Notes under the pieces: generated by a model
Seen by the model: the letters and a program-made list of their open reading frames with translations, nothing else
Told to the model about the DNA's origin: nothing
The model's database searches: none
Shown: piece after piece, positions 26,608 through 35,204 of the stretch
Layout: every line of letters begins with the position of its first letter
Position numbering within the stretch: position 1 is the stretch's first letter
Made by a program: the position numbers and the translations under genes
NCBI GenBank assembly: GCA_016745055.1
Contig: JADGDF010000012.1
Location: 1 to 48,062, forward strand
Direction: 5' to 3'
DNA: 48,062 bases
DNA from: Thiotrichaceae bacterium
GTDB lineage: Bacteria; Pseudomonadota; Gammaproteobacteria; Beggiatoales; Beggiatoaceae

Positions 26608-27687
26608 ATGCCTTTTCGTCCGCGCTATACAGGACTTATTGACAAATATCGTGATCGTTTACCGGTGCACGATGACACACGCATTATTAGTTTAGGGGAA
26701 GGCAATACACCATTGATTCGCTTGAACAACATTTCACGCCAACTTGATAAAGAAGTGGATATTTACGTAAAGTATGAAGGTTTGAATCCTACTGGTTCTT
26801 TCAAGGATCGCGGGATGACAATGGCAATTACCAAAGCCATTGATGCCAACAGTAAAGCTGTGATTTGTGCCAGTACGGGGAACACTTCAGCCAGTGCTGC
26901 TGCTTATAGCGCCAGAGCGGGCATTATCCCTTTCGTACTGATTCCTGATGGTAAAATTGCGTTAGGGAAATTGGCACAAGCGATGATGCATGGGGCGGTA
27001 GTGATTCAAATTCAAGGAAACTTTGATGATGGGATGCGTTTAGTCAAGGAAGTTGCTGAACAAGCGCCGATTACCATTGTGAACTCTATTAATCCTTATC
27101 GCTTACAGGGCCAAAAAACAGCAGCGTTTGAAATTATTGAGGAATTAGGCAAAGCGCCTGATTATCATTGTTTGCCTTTAGGGAATGCAGGCAATATTTC
27201 TGCTTACTGGATGGGCTATAATGAGTATTTCCAAACAGGTATTGTTAACCAGCGTCCGAAAATGTGTGCGTATCAAGCCAGTGGCGCAGCACCCTTTTTG
27301 CGGGGGCATCCAGTAGAAAATCCAGAAACGGTGGCCACCGCCATTCGCATTGGTAATCCACAAAGTTGGGATAAAGCTTGGGCTGCGCAAAAAGAGTCTG
27401 GTGGTTGGTTTGATGAATTTGATGATCAAGATATTTTAGCAGCACAAAAACTGTTAGCGGAAAAAGAAGGTATTTTTTGTGAGCCAGCCTCAGCAATTTC
27501 AATTGCAGGGGTTATGCGTGATGTAAAAAGTGGTAAAATTCCTGAAGGCAGCGTTGTAACTTGTACATTAACAGGACATGGATTAAAAGACCCTGATACT
27601 GCAATTCAGCAATGCACCGTGCAACCTATTAAAATTAAAGCAGAATTGGCAGAAGTCAAAAATGCCATTTTACAAAATATGGGTTAG
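26608..27687 (+). CDS. thrC: threonine synthase
   Basis: A 359-residue PLP enzyme that converts O-phosphohomoserine to threonine. The lysine that binds PLP is in PTGSFKDRGM near residues 61-70; SLGEGNTPLIRL near 28-39 and CASTGNTSASAAAY near 91-104 form the phosphate and cofactor sites. CTLTGHGLKDP near the end is typical. It is the short, class II-like form without the long N-terminal extension of E. coli ThrC. An atypical member of the family such as threonine dehydratase is unlikely. Confidence 0.93.
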   Translation: MPFRPRYTGLIDKYRDRLPVHDDTRIISLGEGNTPLIRLNNISRQLDKEVDIYVKYEGLNPTGSFKDRGMTMAITKAIDANSKAVICASTGNTSASAAAYSARAGIIPFVLIPDGKIALGKLAQAMMHGAVVIQIQGNFDDGMRLVKEVAEQAPITIVNSINPYRLQGQKTAAFEIIEELGKAPDYHCLPLGNAGNISAYWMGYNEYFQTGIVNQRPKMCAYQASGAAPFLRGHPVENPETVATAIRIGNPQSWDKAWAAQKESGGWFDEFDDQDILAAQKLLAEKEGIFCEPASAISIAGVMRDVKSGKIPEGSVVTCTLTGHGLKDPDTAIQQCTVQPIKIKAELAEVKNAILQNMG

Positions 27688-27733
27688 ACAATAAAATGAC
27701 AACAGTTTTAATTTAAACCCTGAAGGAGGCTTT

Positions 27734-28594
27734 ATGGACACCGAATTAATTGGTAAAAGTTGGGATGCATTAGGGGAGAAACAAAGAGAGTTTATCAATA
27801 CTTTCTACCATCGTTTTTTGGAAAAGTATCCTCAGTATAAACCACTCTTTCCTTCTTCTCGTGATGCCATGGACAAGCTCATGGACAAAGTCGTACGAAC
27901 CATGGCGCTTGTTGCAAGAATTGCGGGTGACACGGAAATTTTACACCCTCAATTGATGAAATTGGGCCAAAAACACCGCCGTTTGAACTTAAGCAAGGAA
28001 GATTTAGAAAATTTTAAAGAAATTTTTCTGGAAACATTATCTGACTTCTGCGAAGAAAAGTGTATGACTGTATGGGCACAAGCATTTGATGAGTATATTA
28101 TTCCTTACATGGTTTATGGTTTAGAATATACTATGTCCAATCAGTACGTCAAAACCGTACTCAAATCACAGACCAGCACTCGTAACCAATTTTTGGGTAC
28201 AGTTTCCAGCGTTATCCATAATGATCTCAATGCAGAGGTGGTGGTCAAACTACGTGGTGAAGAAGAGTTTGTCGCTGAAATCACCACTGCTGGTTTGAAA
28301 CGTATGGGGCTTAAGGAAGGGATGAAAGTTTATGTTTTGATCAGAGCACCTCAAATCATGTTAATGCATGCAGATAGTACGTTGAAAGTTAGTAGTCGTA
28401 ATGTCATGCGCGGCCGCATTGTTGATTCAGCCGTTGGTGCAAACAGTGTACGAGTTATGATTGAAATGCAAGGTGGCAGTGTAATTCATTCCATTGTTAC
28501 CAAAGAAGCGGCAGAAGAATTAGGCATTAAAGAAGGCGAAAGAGTCTGTGCTTTCTTTAGAGCCAGTGACGTTGTCTTAGCCGTGAGTACTTAA
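27734..28594 (+). CDS. globin fused to two MOP/TOBE molybdate-type domains
   Basis: A 286-residue protein with a globin N-terminus (about 1-140). F39 fits the CD1 Phe and H81 (LGQKHRRL) the proximal haem ligand. Two MOP-type domains follow at about 149-212 and 220-284, each opening with an SxRN motif (STRNQFLGTV and SSRNVMRGRI) and ending in VLIRAPQI or AFFRASDVV. MOP/TOBE domains normally bind molybdate or tungstate in ModE, ModC or molbindins. I know of no common protein with this combination. A haem-based gas or redox sensor or a globin with oxyanion response is possible. A strong AAGGAGG lies five bases before the ATG. Confidence 0.85.
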   Translation: MDTELIGKSWDALGEKQREFINTFYHRFLEKYPQYKPLFPSSRDAMDKLMDKVVRTMALVARIAGDTEILHPQLMKLGQKHRRLNLSKEDLENFKEIFLETLSDFCEEKCMTVWAQAFDEYIIPYMVYGLEYTMSNQYVKTVLKSQTSTRNQFLGTVSSVIHNDLNAEVVVKLRGEEEFVAEITTAGLKRMGLKEGMKVYVLIRAPQIMLMHADSTLKVSSRNVMRGRIVDSAVGANSVRVMIEMQGGSVIHSIVTKEAAEELGIKEGERVCAFFRASDVVLAVST

Positions 28595-28605
28595 TTTTTA
28601 AAAGT

Positions 28606-28627
28606 GTTTCGGGAGTTTTCCCGAAAC
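28606..28627 (+). terminator. hairpin after the globin-MOP gene
   Basis: GTTTCGGGA and TCCCGAAAC form a perfect nine-pair stem with a GTTT loop, 12 bases after the stop. No clean T run follows, so it may be a weak terminator or an RNA-stabilising hairpin before the next gene. Confidence 0.55.
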
Positions 28628-28657
28628 CTCAATGTTGTTTTTGAAGGAAGAAATGCT

Positions 28658-29083
28658 ATGGATCATCCAATTGTCGTGGCTATTATTGTATTTGTCAGTA
28701 TTTATATTGCTTTTTTACTTATTCGCTTATTGGCAGACATGTTTATCGTTGGGATAGCATTAGCTTGCGCTGTGGCTGCTTATAGTTTGATAGGGTTTGA
28801 TTTGTATCCAGCCTTTCGTGATGCCTTAATGGTTGATATTGGCCTTTTGGCAAAGCTAGGTGTCAATTTACCCCAACAACCTGAAACTTGGGCAGTTTAT
28901 ACAATTGCAGGATTGATTGCCATTGTAGGCGTCATTGCGTGTGTCCCTTTTCTCCCGTTTTCTGCCACCTACCGTAAAATGTTAGGCGTAGAAAAACTGT
29001 CTCGCAAAGAAGAAGCAAAAATTAAGCAATGGGTACAAGAGGAACTGAAAAAAGATTTAGAAGATGCGTCACTAAATGATTAA
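28658..29083 (+). CDS. small integral membrane protein of unknown function
   Basis: A 141-residue protein with hydrophobic segments at about 5-25, 28-48 and 75-95, and a charged C-terminal helix rich in Lys and Glu. I do not recognise a family. The reading frame extends upstream to 28604, but that stretch is the preceding hairpin. The ATG at 28658 follows GAAGGAAG and is the better start. It lies between the globin-MOP gene and the DUF455 gene and may be cotranscribed with both. Confidence 0.7.
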   Translation: MDHPIVVAIIVFVSIYIAFLLIRLLADMFIVGIALACAVAAYSLIGFDLYPAFRDALMVDIGLLAKLGVNLPQQPETWAVYTIAGLIAIVGVIACVPFLPFSATYRKMLGVEKLSRKEEAKIKQWVQEELKKDLEDASLND

Positions 29084-29100
29084 ATTCAGGCTATCACTTT

Positions 29101-29898
29101 ATGGCCAATTTATTTGAAACTGCCTATGACTGTATTATGGTTACCGATCCACTTGAAAAAGTGCGGACAACCCAAGAAGTTGCCCAACTTTGGCGGAATG
29201 CGCAATTATCTGTTACAACCGTCCATCTGATTTCTATTCCTACGCCAGGACAACCTGTCAATTTACAATTAGTTTCGCCAAAGCAATTACCTCAGCGCAA
29301 ATTAAGCACGTTAGAAGGACGTGCTGCTTTATTGCATGCTTTGGCTCATATTGAATTCAATGCTATTAATTTAGCCTGGGATGCTATTTACCGCTTCCAT
29401 GATTTACCCACTGAATTTTACACTGATTGGATTCAAATTGCTGAAGAGGAAAGCCAACATTTTGCGCTATTGCAAGCACAATTGCAGCAATTGGGTTACG
29501 ATTATGGAGATTTTCCTGCCCACAATGGTCTATGGGAAATGGCTGTGGATACTGCCCACGATCCGCTAGTACGCATGGCACTAGTACCACGCGTATTAGA
29601 AGCGCGAGGATTGGACGCCACGCCACCAATCATTGCCAAACTAGAACAACAAGATTTACAGGCCATTGTTGATATTTTACACATCATTTTACGAGATGAA
29701 ATTGGCCATGTTGCAGCCGGCACACGTTGGTTCAATTATCTTTGTAATATTCAACAGTTGTCTCCACAAGCGACATTTTCATCCTTAATTTATAAATATT
29801 TCAAAGGTCGTCTAAAAGGACAATTTAATATTGAAGCCCGTTTAGCCGCAGGTTTCACACAAGCAGAATTGAATTATTTAAAAACAACTTTTGGCTAA
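29101..29898 (+). CDS. DUF455 ferritin-like protein
   Basis: A 265-residue protein of the DUF455 group, a ferritin-like four-helix-bundle family. Putative diiron ligands are in HALAHIEFNAINLAWD near residues 80-95, EEESQHF near 114-120, LEARGLD near 160-166 and RDEIGHV near 199-205. The family's substrate is not known to me; a tRNA hydroxylase relative or oxygenase are possibilities. It starts 17 bases after the membrane-protein gene. Confidence 0.87.
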   Translation: MANLFETAYDCIMVTDPLEKVRTTQEVAQLWRNAQLSVTTVHLISIPTPGQPVNLQLVSPKQLPQRKLSTLEGRAALLHALAHIEFNAINLAWDAIYRFHDLPTEFYTDWIQIAEEESQHFALLQAQLQQLGYDYGDFPAHNGLWEMAVDTAHDPLVRMALVPRVLEARGLDATPPIIAKLEQQDLQAIVDILHIILRDEIGHVAAGTRWFNYLCNIQQLSPQATFSSLIYKYFKGRLKGQFNIEARLAAGFTQAELNYLKTTFG

Positions 29899-29926
29899 AT
29901 AGCTACGGCTACTTAAGCTGGACGGA

Positions 29927-29968
29927 GTATGTAACCTCGTTCATAACGTTTGGAAGCAAGTTACAAAC
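29927..29968. repeat. 42-bp imperfect palindrome, dispersed family B
   Basis: GTATGTAACCTCGTTC and GAAGCAAGTTACAAAC form imperfect arms around CATAACGTTTG. Related sequences are at 39691-39735 and 39853-39899. No coding potential. Confidence 0.6.
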
Positions 29969-30086
29969 CTACACCCGTGGAATTACCTTTCCCTTTATTT
30001 GTGGCGTTGGTTATGTACTGAGTTCAGTTTTTTCAGGATGTTTATCATTTTTTGAAGATAAAGGGTAAAAAATTTTTAGGAAAATG

Positions 30087-30114
30087 TTGACAATTAAAAA
30101 TTAGCCGCTATAAT
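30087..30114 (+). promoter_or_regulatory. sigma-70 promoter of the tRNA operon
   Basis: TTGACA at 30087-30092 and TATAAT at 30109-30114, both perfect consensus, with a 16-base spacer. The tRNA-Gly begins 15 bases after the -10. Confidence 0.88.
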
Positions 30115-30128
30115 GTTCAACTTCAAAT

Positions 30129-30203
30129 GCGGGAATAGCTCAGTGGTAGAGCACAACCTTGCCAAGGTTGGGGTCGCGAGTTCAAGTCTCGTTTCCCGCT
30201 CCA
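30129..30203 (+). tRNA. tRNA-Gly (GCC anticodon)
   Basis: A 75-base cloverleaf including the encoded CCA. The acceptor arms are GCGGGAA and TTCCCGC, the anticodon loop TTGCCAA gives GCC, and the T loop is TTCAAGT. First gene of the Gly-Cys-Leu cluster. Confidence 0.96.
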
Positions 30204-30284
30204 ATTTATATCTAAAAAATAGTCCTGCTTTTTTAAATACGCATAAGTTTACACCTCAATTGCTTAATTTAAATAATCAATTCA

Positions 30285-30358
30285 GGCTGAGTGGCAGAGT
30301 GGTTATGCAGCGGCCTGCAAAGCCGTGGACATCGGTTCGATTCCGTTCTCAGCCTCCA
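30285..30358 (+). tRNA. tRNA-Cys (GCA anticodon)
   Basis: A 74-base cloverleaf with CCA. GGCTGAG pairs with CTCAGCC in the acceptor stem and the anticodon loop CTGCAAA gives GCA. Second gene of the cluster. Confidence 0.96.
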
Positions 30359-30397
30359 TAGTGACTTTGGTTTAGGAACATTTTTAGAACAAATAAA

Positions 30398-30696
30398 GCC
30401 CGGGTGGCGAAATTTGGTAGACGCAAGGGACTTAAGTTAATTTGAGCACTTAAGGCGAAATCTTTAGGTGAATGGAGTCTAATTCGGTGAAACCTGTAAA
30501 ATGGCAACCCCGAGCTAAGCTTACCCAAAGGTAAGAAAGTGTAGAGACCATACGGCTCCTACCTGACTGCTGAAAAGTAAAAGGTAAAGATAGGGTCCAG
30601 ACCACAAACACTTAGTGTGGCAGTGAAAACTGTAGCTGGTAAGAAAATCCCTCGGTACAAAATACCGTGCCGGTTCGAGTCCGGCCCCGGGCACCA
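30398..30696 (+). tRNA. tRNA-Leu (UAA anticodon) interrupted by a group I intron
   Basis: Exons 30398-30433 and 30644-30696 join to an 89-base tRNA with CCA. Acceptor arms GCCCGGG and CCCGGGC, a long variable arm (CTCGGTACAAAATACCGTG) and T loop TTCGAGT fit tRNA-Leu. Exon 1 ends GGGACTT and exon 2 begins AAAATCCC, so the anticodon is split after its U (U^AA), the site used by cyanobacterial and plastid tRNA-Leu introns. The position third after Gly and Cys matches E. coli leuZ. Confidence 0.95.
30434..30643 (+). ncRNA. group I intron (IC3-like) in tRNA-Leu
   Basis: A 210-nt intron without an ORF. The P1 helix forms between exon CTT and intron GAG (30444-30446) with the U-G pair at the 5' splice site. 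The conserved core is visible: ATTCGGTGAAACCT near 30482, GGCAACCCCGAGCTAAGC near 30503 and GTGTAGAGACCATACGGCTC near 30539, with AAGATAGGGTCCAGACC after it. The last base is G, as required. Such introns self-splice. Confidence 0.93.
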
Positions 30697-30732
30697 TTTT
30701 AATGAGTAAGTTGCTTGCTGAACATTTAAGCT

Positions 30733-32400
30733 ATGTATACAGCCTATTTTGGACTTACTACAACCCCTTTTGCCTTAACGCCTGATCCCCACTTCCTTTA
30801 TTTAAGTGAACGTCACCGTGAAGCGCTTGCTCACTTACTTTATGGCGCAAACGAAGGTTCGGGATTTGTCCTATTGACAGGAGAAGTTGGTACAGGAAAA
30901 ACAACCCTATGTCGTTGTTTAATAGAGCAATTACCACCAACAGTGGATATCGCTTTATTATTAAATCCCCGTTTGACATCCACCGAATTATTAGCGGCCA
31001 TTTTTGACGAGTTGCGCATTGCTTATAATCGAACCTCTTTTTCCCTCCGAGATTATATTGATACGCTTAATACCTATTTGCTAACTGCACATTCTGTAGG
31101 GCGTCGTACAGTTTTAATTCTGGACGAAGCACAAAATTTGTCTCCTGATGTGCTGGAACAAGTTCGATTATTAACCAATTTAGAAACAGCAAGTACCAAA
31201 TTATTACAAATTATTTTAGTTGGCCAACCCGAATTAAATACTTTGCTTAAACGCACTAACTTACGCCAGTTATCCCAACGTATCACGGCACGTTACCATT
31301 TGTTGCCGCTATCAGCTAAAGATACAAAATCCTACGTTAATCATCGTTTATCCGTTAGTGGCGCCCGTAAAAGCTTATTTACAGGCTCAGCGACACGTTT
31401 AATTCACCACTATTCTGGTGGCGTACCACGATTAATTAATATTATTTGTGACCGATCCTTATTAGGAGGATATGTTAATCATCAAAATCCTGTGGGTAAA
31501 CGTATTGTTCACCGAGCTGTACAGGAAATTAAAGGGGAAAATGTTGTAGGCCGTTCTCACTTGGGATGGTTAACAACGTTATTATTTTTGACAATATTAC
31601 TGGCAGGTGGATTTTTGTGGTGGAATAAACAACTTACCCCCATATTGCCAACAACGAAACTCGTTGATTTACCCATTGAACCTGCGCCTTTACAAACAAC
31701 CAATTTTGCAGAAAGTAAGCTTGAAACATCGACGGTTGGGTTGCCTAGTGCACTTAAAGCAACTGAGGCTGAAACAACCGATTTACCAACAACCTTGCCA
31801 GCTTTACTGCATGCAAAACAAACAGACAATCATGCCAGTGCCGCTTTTTCTGCTTTATTTAATCAATGGCAAATGGATTTTCAAGGTTTACAAGGTAAAA
31901 CGGCGTGTGAGAAAGCTAAAACTAAAGGACTACTCTGTATCCATCGCACAGGCACTTGGAAAGATATTCGTTATTATAATCGTCCAACCGTGATTGAATT
32001 AGTGACAGATAGAGGTGAACCTTTATTAGCGACTGTCACACGTTTGCGTGATCAGGTTGCAACCATAAGTTTTTTAGGACAAACTTTTGAGTTACCTCTA
32101 AAAGAAATACAAGAATATTGGTTAGGACAATTTTTGTTACTTTGGCATCCGCCCAGTTTACCACCACCCACTCTAAGACGGGGTAAATCAGACAAAGCTG
32201 TTGTTTGGCTACGGAAAAGTTTAAATACTTTAGCAGGAAAGTCTTCAAATCGACGTTTATCTTCACGTTTTGATAATAAGCTTAGAAAAAAAGTTATTAC
32301 TTTCCAAAGAGAGCAAAAGCTGGTTGCAGATGGCGTAGTAGGAGAAAAGACCTTTTTAGTTTTAAATACGCTGTTAGGCGTATCTCCACGATTGTGGTAG
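30733..32400 (+). CDS. gspA: GspA/ExeA-type AAA ATPase with peptidoglycan-binding domain
   Basis: A 555-residue protein. Residues 1-270 are the ExeA ATPase domain: FGLTTTPFALTPDPHFLYLS at 6-25, Walker A GEVGTGKT at 50-57 and Walker B VLILDEAQNL near 129-138. A single membrane helix lies at about 279-299. After a Thr/Ala/Pro-rich linker, a PG_binding_1-like domain closes the protein (about 490-555; FQREQKLVADGVVGEKT). ExeA with ExeB remodels peptidoglycan so the type II secretion secretin can assemble. No gspB-like gene is next to it. The symbol is by family resemblance. Confidence 0.85.
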   Translation: MYTAYFGLTTTPFALTPDPHFLYLSERHREALAHLLYGANEGSGFVLLTGEVGTGKTTLCRCLIEQLPPTVDIALLLNPRLTSTELLAAIFDELRIAYNRTSFSLRDYIDTLNTYLLTAHSVGRRTVLILDEAQNLSPDVLEQVRLLTNLETASTKLLQIILVGQPELNTLLKRTNLRQLSQRITARYHLLPLSAKDTKSYVNHRLSVSGARKSLFTGSATRLIHHYSGGVPRLINIICDRSLLGGYVNHQNPVGKRIVHRAVQEIKGENVVGRSHLGWLTTLLFLTILLAGGFLWWNKQLTPILPTTKLVDLPIEPAPLQTTNFAESKLETSTVGLPSALKATEAETTDLPTTLPALLHAKQTDNHASAAFSALFNQWQMDFQGLQGKTACEKAKTKGLLCIHRTGTWKDIRYYNRPTVIELVTDRGEPLLATVTRLRDQVATISFLGQTFELPLKEIQEYWLGQFLLLWHPPSLPPPTLRRGKSDKAVVWLRKSLNTLAGKSSNRRLSSRFDNKLRKKVITFQREQKLVADGVVGEKTFLVLNTLLGVSPRLW

Positions 32401-32675
32401 TTTTAATGATCTTTCACAAATGGGCAACAATTCATGACACCCTAATTAATCTACGTAACCATCAGAAGCTAAATAAAAAGCCATATCTGAGGTTAGAGGC
32501 ACTTCGTGGATCTAAAATCAAAATCCACATTAGAACGTTGATGACCTAAACTTTGCTTATCTCCTTTAATTACTTGTACTTGCCCACTGTGAATATAATG
32601 TAGAGGTATTCTGGTATCGGCAAAATACATTACATTTTCTTGCGGTTTAACAAAACATTTGAATTGTTTTTGCAT
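32401..32675 (-). pseudogene. remnant of a SpoIIE/PP2C-type phosphatase
   Basis: The first 60 codons (32675-32493) include FADTRIPLHYIHSGQVQVIK and GDKQSLGHQRSNVDFDF, the pattern of the central part of SpoIIE phosphatases (IKGDKQSIGYKRSD-type). In a second frame just after, MAFYLASDGYVD, a TAA, then LG follows; ASDGYVDQLG is the usual C-terminal metal-binding Asp motif. A frameshift and a stop thus break the gene, and the N-terminal half is absent. It runs into the end of the GspA gene on the other strand. Such domains usually end large sensor proteins. Confidence 0.75.
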
Positions 32676-32817
32676 AGATTAATCAGACATCAATAATTTA
32701 CACAGCAAAAAAATTATAATTAATTGTTTTTTTTGTAATCTCAGACCATAAATATCAGTCTAAAAATAATACTATATTGTTGATTTATTTCAATAAAAAG
32801 TGAGCTTTAACCCATAT

Positions 32818-33846
32818 TCATGCACAAATAATTTTAGTTTCAAACGCTTTCCATATTTTTTCAACCGAAAAACTTGTATAGCAAGGTGGATAAATGTCGT
32901 TACTTTGCGTATAAACACAGCGTTTTTTTAGGCAAGGGGCGCAATCAAAATCACTTTGCAAATGATGATATTGGGATTGGCCGTAAGTACCTGTTAAGCC
33001 CGGTTCTGTTGGCCCATATAAAGTAATCGTTGGTATTTCTAAGGCGGCTGCTAAATGACTTAAGCCTGTATCCACACCAATAATTCCACATGCTTGTGAA
33101 ATTTCATGAGCTAATTGCGTTAAGCTGCCCTTGGAAATTAATGTAATATTTGGGTGAATTTTAGCTAAACGTTCAGCGCGTTCATATTCCTGAAAATTTC
33201 CCCAAGGTAAGCGAATTTGGTAACCTTCACTGACAAATTTTTTTGCTAATTGTTCCCAATATAATTCAGGTAAATGTTTGGTTAACCAAGTTGTTCCATG
33301 TAAAAAAATAACGGTGGAGGAAGTAGATTTTGGGCATGGAAGTTGAATACCATAATTTGGTGGATTATTTGAAACAGTATAATTAAGCACAGCAGCAAAT
33401 AATTGCCTTACTTTATCAACGGCATGCTGCTGCTTAGAAATAGTATAACGGCGCAGATAAGCAAATTGTGCAAGTGGTTCTCTTAAACTAGAACTGTCTA
33501 AACCACAGCGTATTCCTTTAGTTTGGTAGGTCAAAAAAGCACTTTTTATCAGACCTTGTGCATCAATCACGAAATCATATTGGCGTTGAGTGAGTTGAAA
33601 TTTAAACTGTTGCCACTCACGACGCCATAAAGCTTTTAAAGGATTTTTTCGCCAACGGCGTAACGCAACAGGTATTATGTTTTTAACTGCAGGATGCCAA
33701 GCAGGAATTTCTGCAAAATTTTCTTCAACTACCCAATCACATTGTAAATGAGGTATTTGTTGATAAGCCTCTGTCAATGCGGGTAAAGTGTGAATAACAT
33801 CCCCCAAAGACGAAGTTTTTATAACTAAAATATGCATGTACTGCAT
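32818..33846 (-). CDS. waaC: lipopolysaccharide heptosyltransferase I
   Basis: A 342-residue GT9-family glycosyltransferase that adds the first heptose to Kdo2-lipid A at the inner face of the cytoplasmic membrane. The N-terminal VIKTSSLGDVIHTLPAL near residues 8-24 and the C-terminal GVDTGLSHLAAAL near 255-267 with LYGPTEP near 275-281 are family hallmarks. DFVIDAQGLIKSA near 91-103 is WaaC-like. The ATG at 33837 is an equally good start. It is transcribed alone. Confidence 0.88.
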   Translation of the reverse strand: MQYMHILVIKTSSLGDVIHTLPALTEAYQQIPHLQCDWVVEENFAEIPAWHPAVKNIIPVALRRWRKNPLKALWRREWQQFKFQLTQRQYDFVIDAQGLIKSAFLTYQTKGIRCGLDSSSLREPLAQFAYLRRYTISKQQHAVDKVRQLFAAVLNYTVSNNPPNYGIQLPCPKSTSSTVIFLHGTTWLTKHLPELYWEQLAKKFVSEGYQIRLPWGNFQEYERAERLAKIHPNITLISKGSLTQLAHEISQACGIIGVDTGLSHLAAALEIPTITLYGPTEPGLTGTYGQSQYHHLQSDFDCAPCLKKRCVYTQSNDIYPPCYTSFSVEKIWKAFETKIICA

Positions 33847-34058
33847 TATAGTTGATTTGGCATTTCATTGTGACAGTGATTATCCAGCTACTCTTTGGGT
33901 AATCTATAGTCAATATAGACGCAATGTGCTTAATTTTTCATAGCAATTTAAAATCAATTTCAAATAGGATGATACATTGTGTCCTATTCGTATAACTTAT
34001 ATAATGGTACTTGTTGCTTAACTACAGAACATCACAGTCAAATTGACAGGAAGCCGTA

Positions 34059-34739
34059 ATGAAAAAATATATTTTAGTTGGGTTTGCTGTATTTATGTTA
34101 TTAGGATGTCGTGAAACTTTAAAATCTTCTGCAGTTTCACCTTTTAGCATATTTACCGAAGCTGATTTGCAATCCAATACTTGGCAAGCGCTGGCTGACG
34201 ATGTTACTGAGCAAATTAAAGTCCAGCTAGATTTAGCTTACTCCCAAACTCGCATGTCACCCCAAGTTTTTATTCAACCTAAAGGAAGTAGTTCTAAGCT
34301 TAATCAACAATTCCAAGTTTTGCTGACAGAACAGCTCACTCAAGAAGGCATTAATATTACCGCTCAAAAATCACGCAATACGTTGGTGCTAGATTTTGAT
34401 GTACAAATGGCCTACTGTAAGACACGCCAGTTATCTTTACCGATAAAAGGTGAATTTGTTGAATTAGAAAAAGATATTTGGGTGGTTGAACAAGGTATGG
34501 ATAATTGGGATCCTTCTGGACTAGTTTCTTTTCCTATTACAATGGATATTGATCCGACGCAAAAAATTTCTTTGCCTAGACATACTAATACCGAAATTAT
34601 TATTACAACATCACTGACACAGGCACATAATTATTTGTTAGGCGACACAAACCTTTACTATGCAAATACTCAGTTACCAACTTTTGCCAGTGCAGAAGAT
34701 ACAACGATAGTCGCTTTTATGGGAGAAATTTTGTGGTAG
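34059..34739 (+). CDS. putative lipoprotein of unknown function
   Basis: A 226-residue protein with a lipoprotein signal: MKKYILVGFAVFMLLGC, with the lipobox LLGC and Cys17. The rest is a mixed alpha/beta secreted domain. It loosely resembles outer-membrane lipoproteins of FlgO or CsgG type (an N-terminal helix, then repeated strands), but I see no firm family signature. It lies between waaC and the chemosensory cluster, both more than 200 bases away. Confidence 0.75.
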   Translation: MKKYILVGFAVFMLLGCRETLKSSAVSPFSIFTEADLQSNTWQALADDVTEQIKVQLDLAYSQTRMSPQVFIQPKGSSSKLNQQFQVLLTEQLTQEGINITAQKSRNTLVLDFDVQMAYCKTRQLSLPIKGEFVELEKDIWVVEQGMDNWDPSGLVSFPITMDIDPTQKISLPRHTNTEIIITTSLTQAHNYLLGDTNLYYANTQLPTFASAEDTTIVAFMGEILW

Positions 34740-35204
34740 TTACCTTATTTTAAATAAAAATTCATTCGCAAATGCATATTAAATTAGCGATACCCAAAGC
34801 TCATCAATTCGGTTTGGCAAGTGTTTAAAACTTATTTAGCAAGATAAATTTTGCACACACTAGGAAGGGCTGACATGATTTGTCGAAAGTATATTTTTAT
34901 TATGCCTTCTATTTAAATATTAAATGTATTAAAGAAAATGTAGAAAAATTTATATCCTTTTCTTACTGAGGACTCGTTAAAAAATTGAAATGCCTTGTAA
35001 ATCAAAGCAATTCATGCCATTTTTGTTATAGGTATTCAATATAATTAAAATCAGATAATTCTTAACAAGCTACATTAAGATGTTTTTATAACTTGTTATT
35101 TGTTAAAAATTTTACTATGCTAATACTCGCTTTTAAGAAAAATGGTGGAATTGATATTTGGTATACTTCGCAAATTCAATCATGCTTAAGAACAGGGGAA
35201 TACA
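34740..35204. other. intergenic region upstream of the chemosensory cluster
   Basis: 465 AT-rich bases. No gene, repeat or strong promoter stands out. It presumably holds the promoter of the substrate-binding lipoprotein gene. Confidence 0.4.

Noticed and set aside
32493..32675. 60-residue ORF as an intact small gene
   Set aside because: Its content is a slice of a SpoIIE-type phosphatase and the next motif continues in a different frame, so I treat it as part of a pseudogene.
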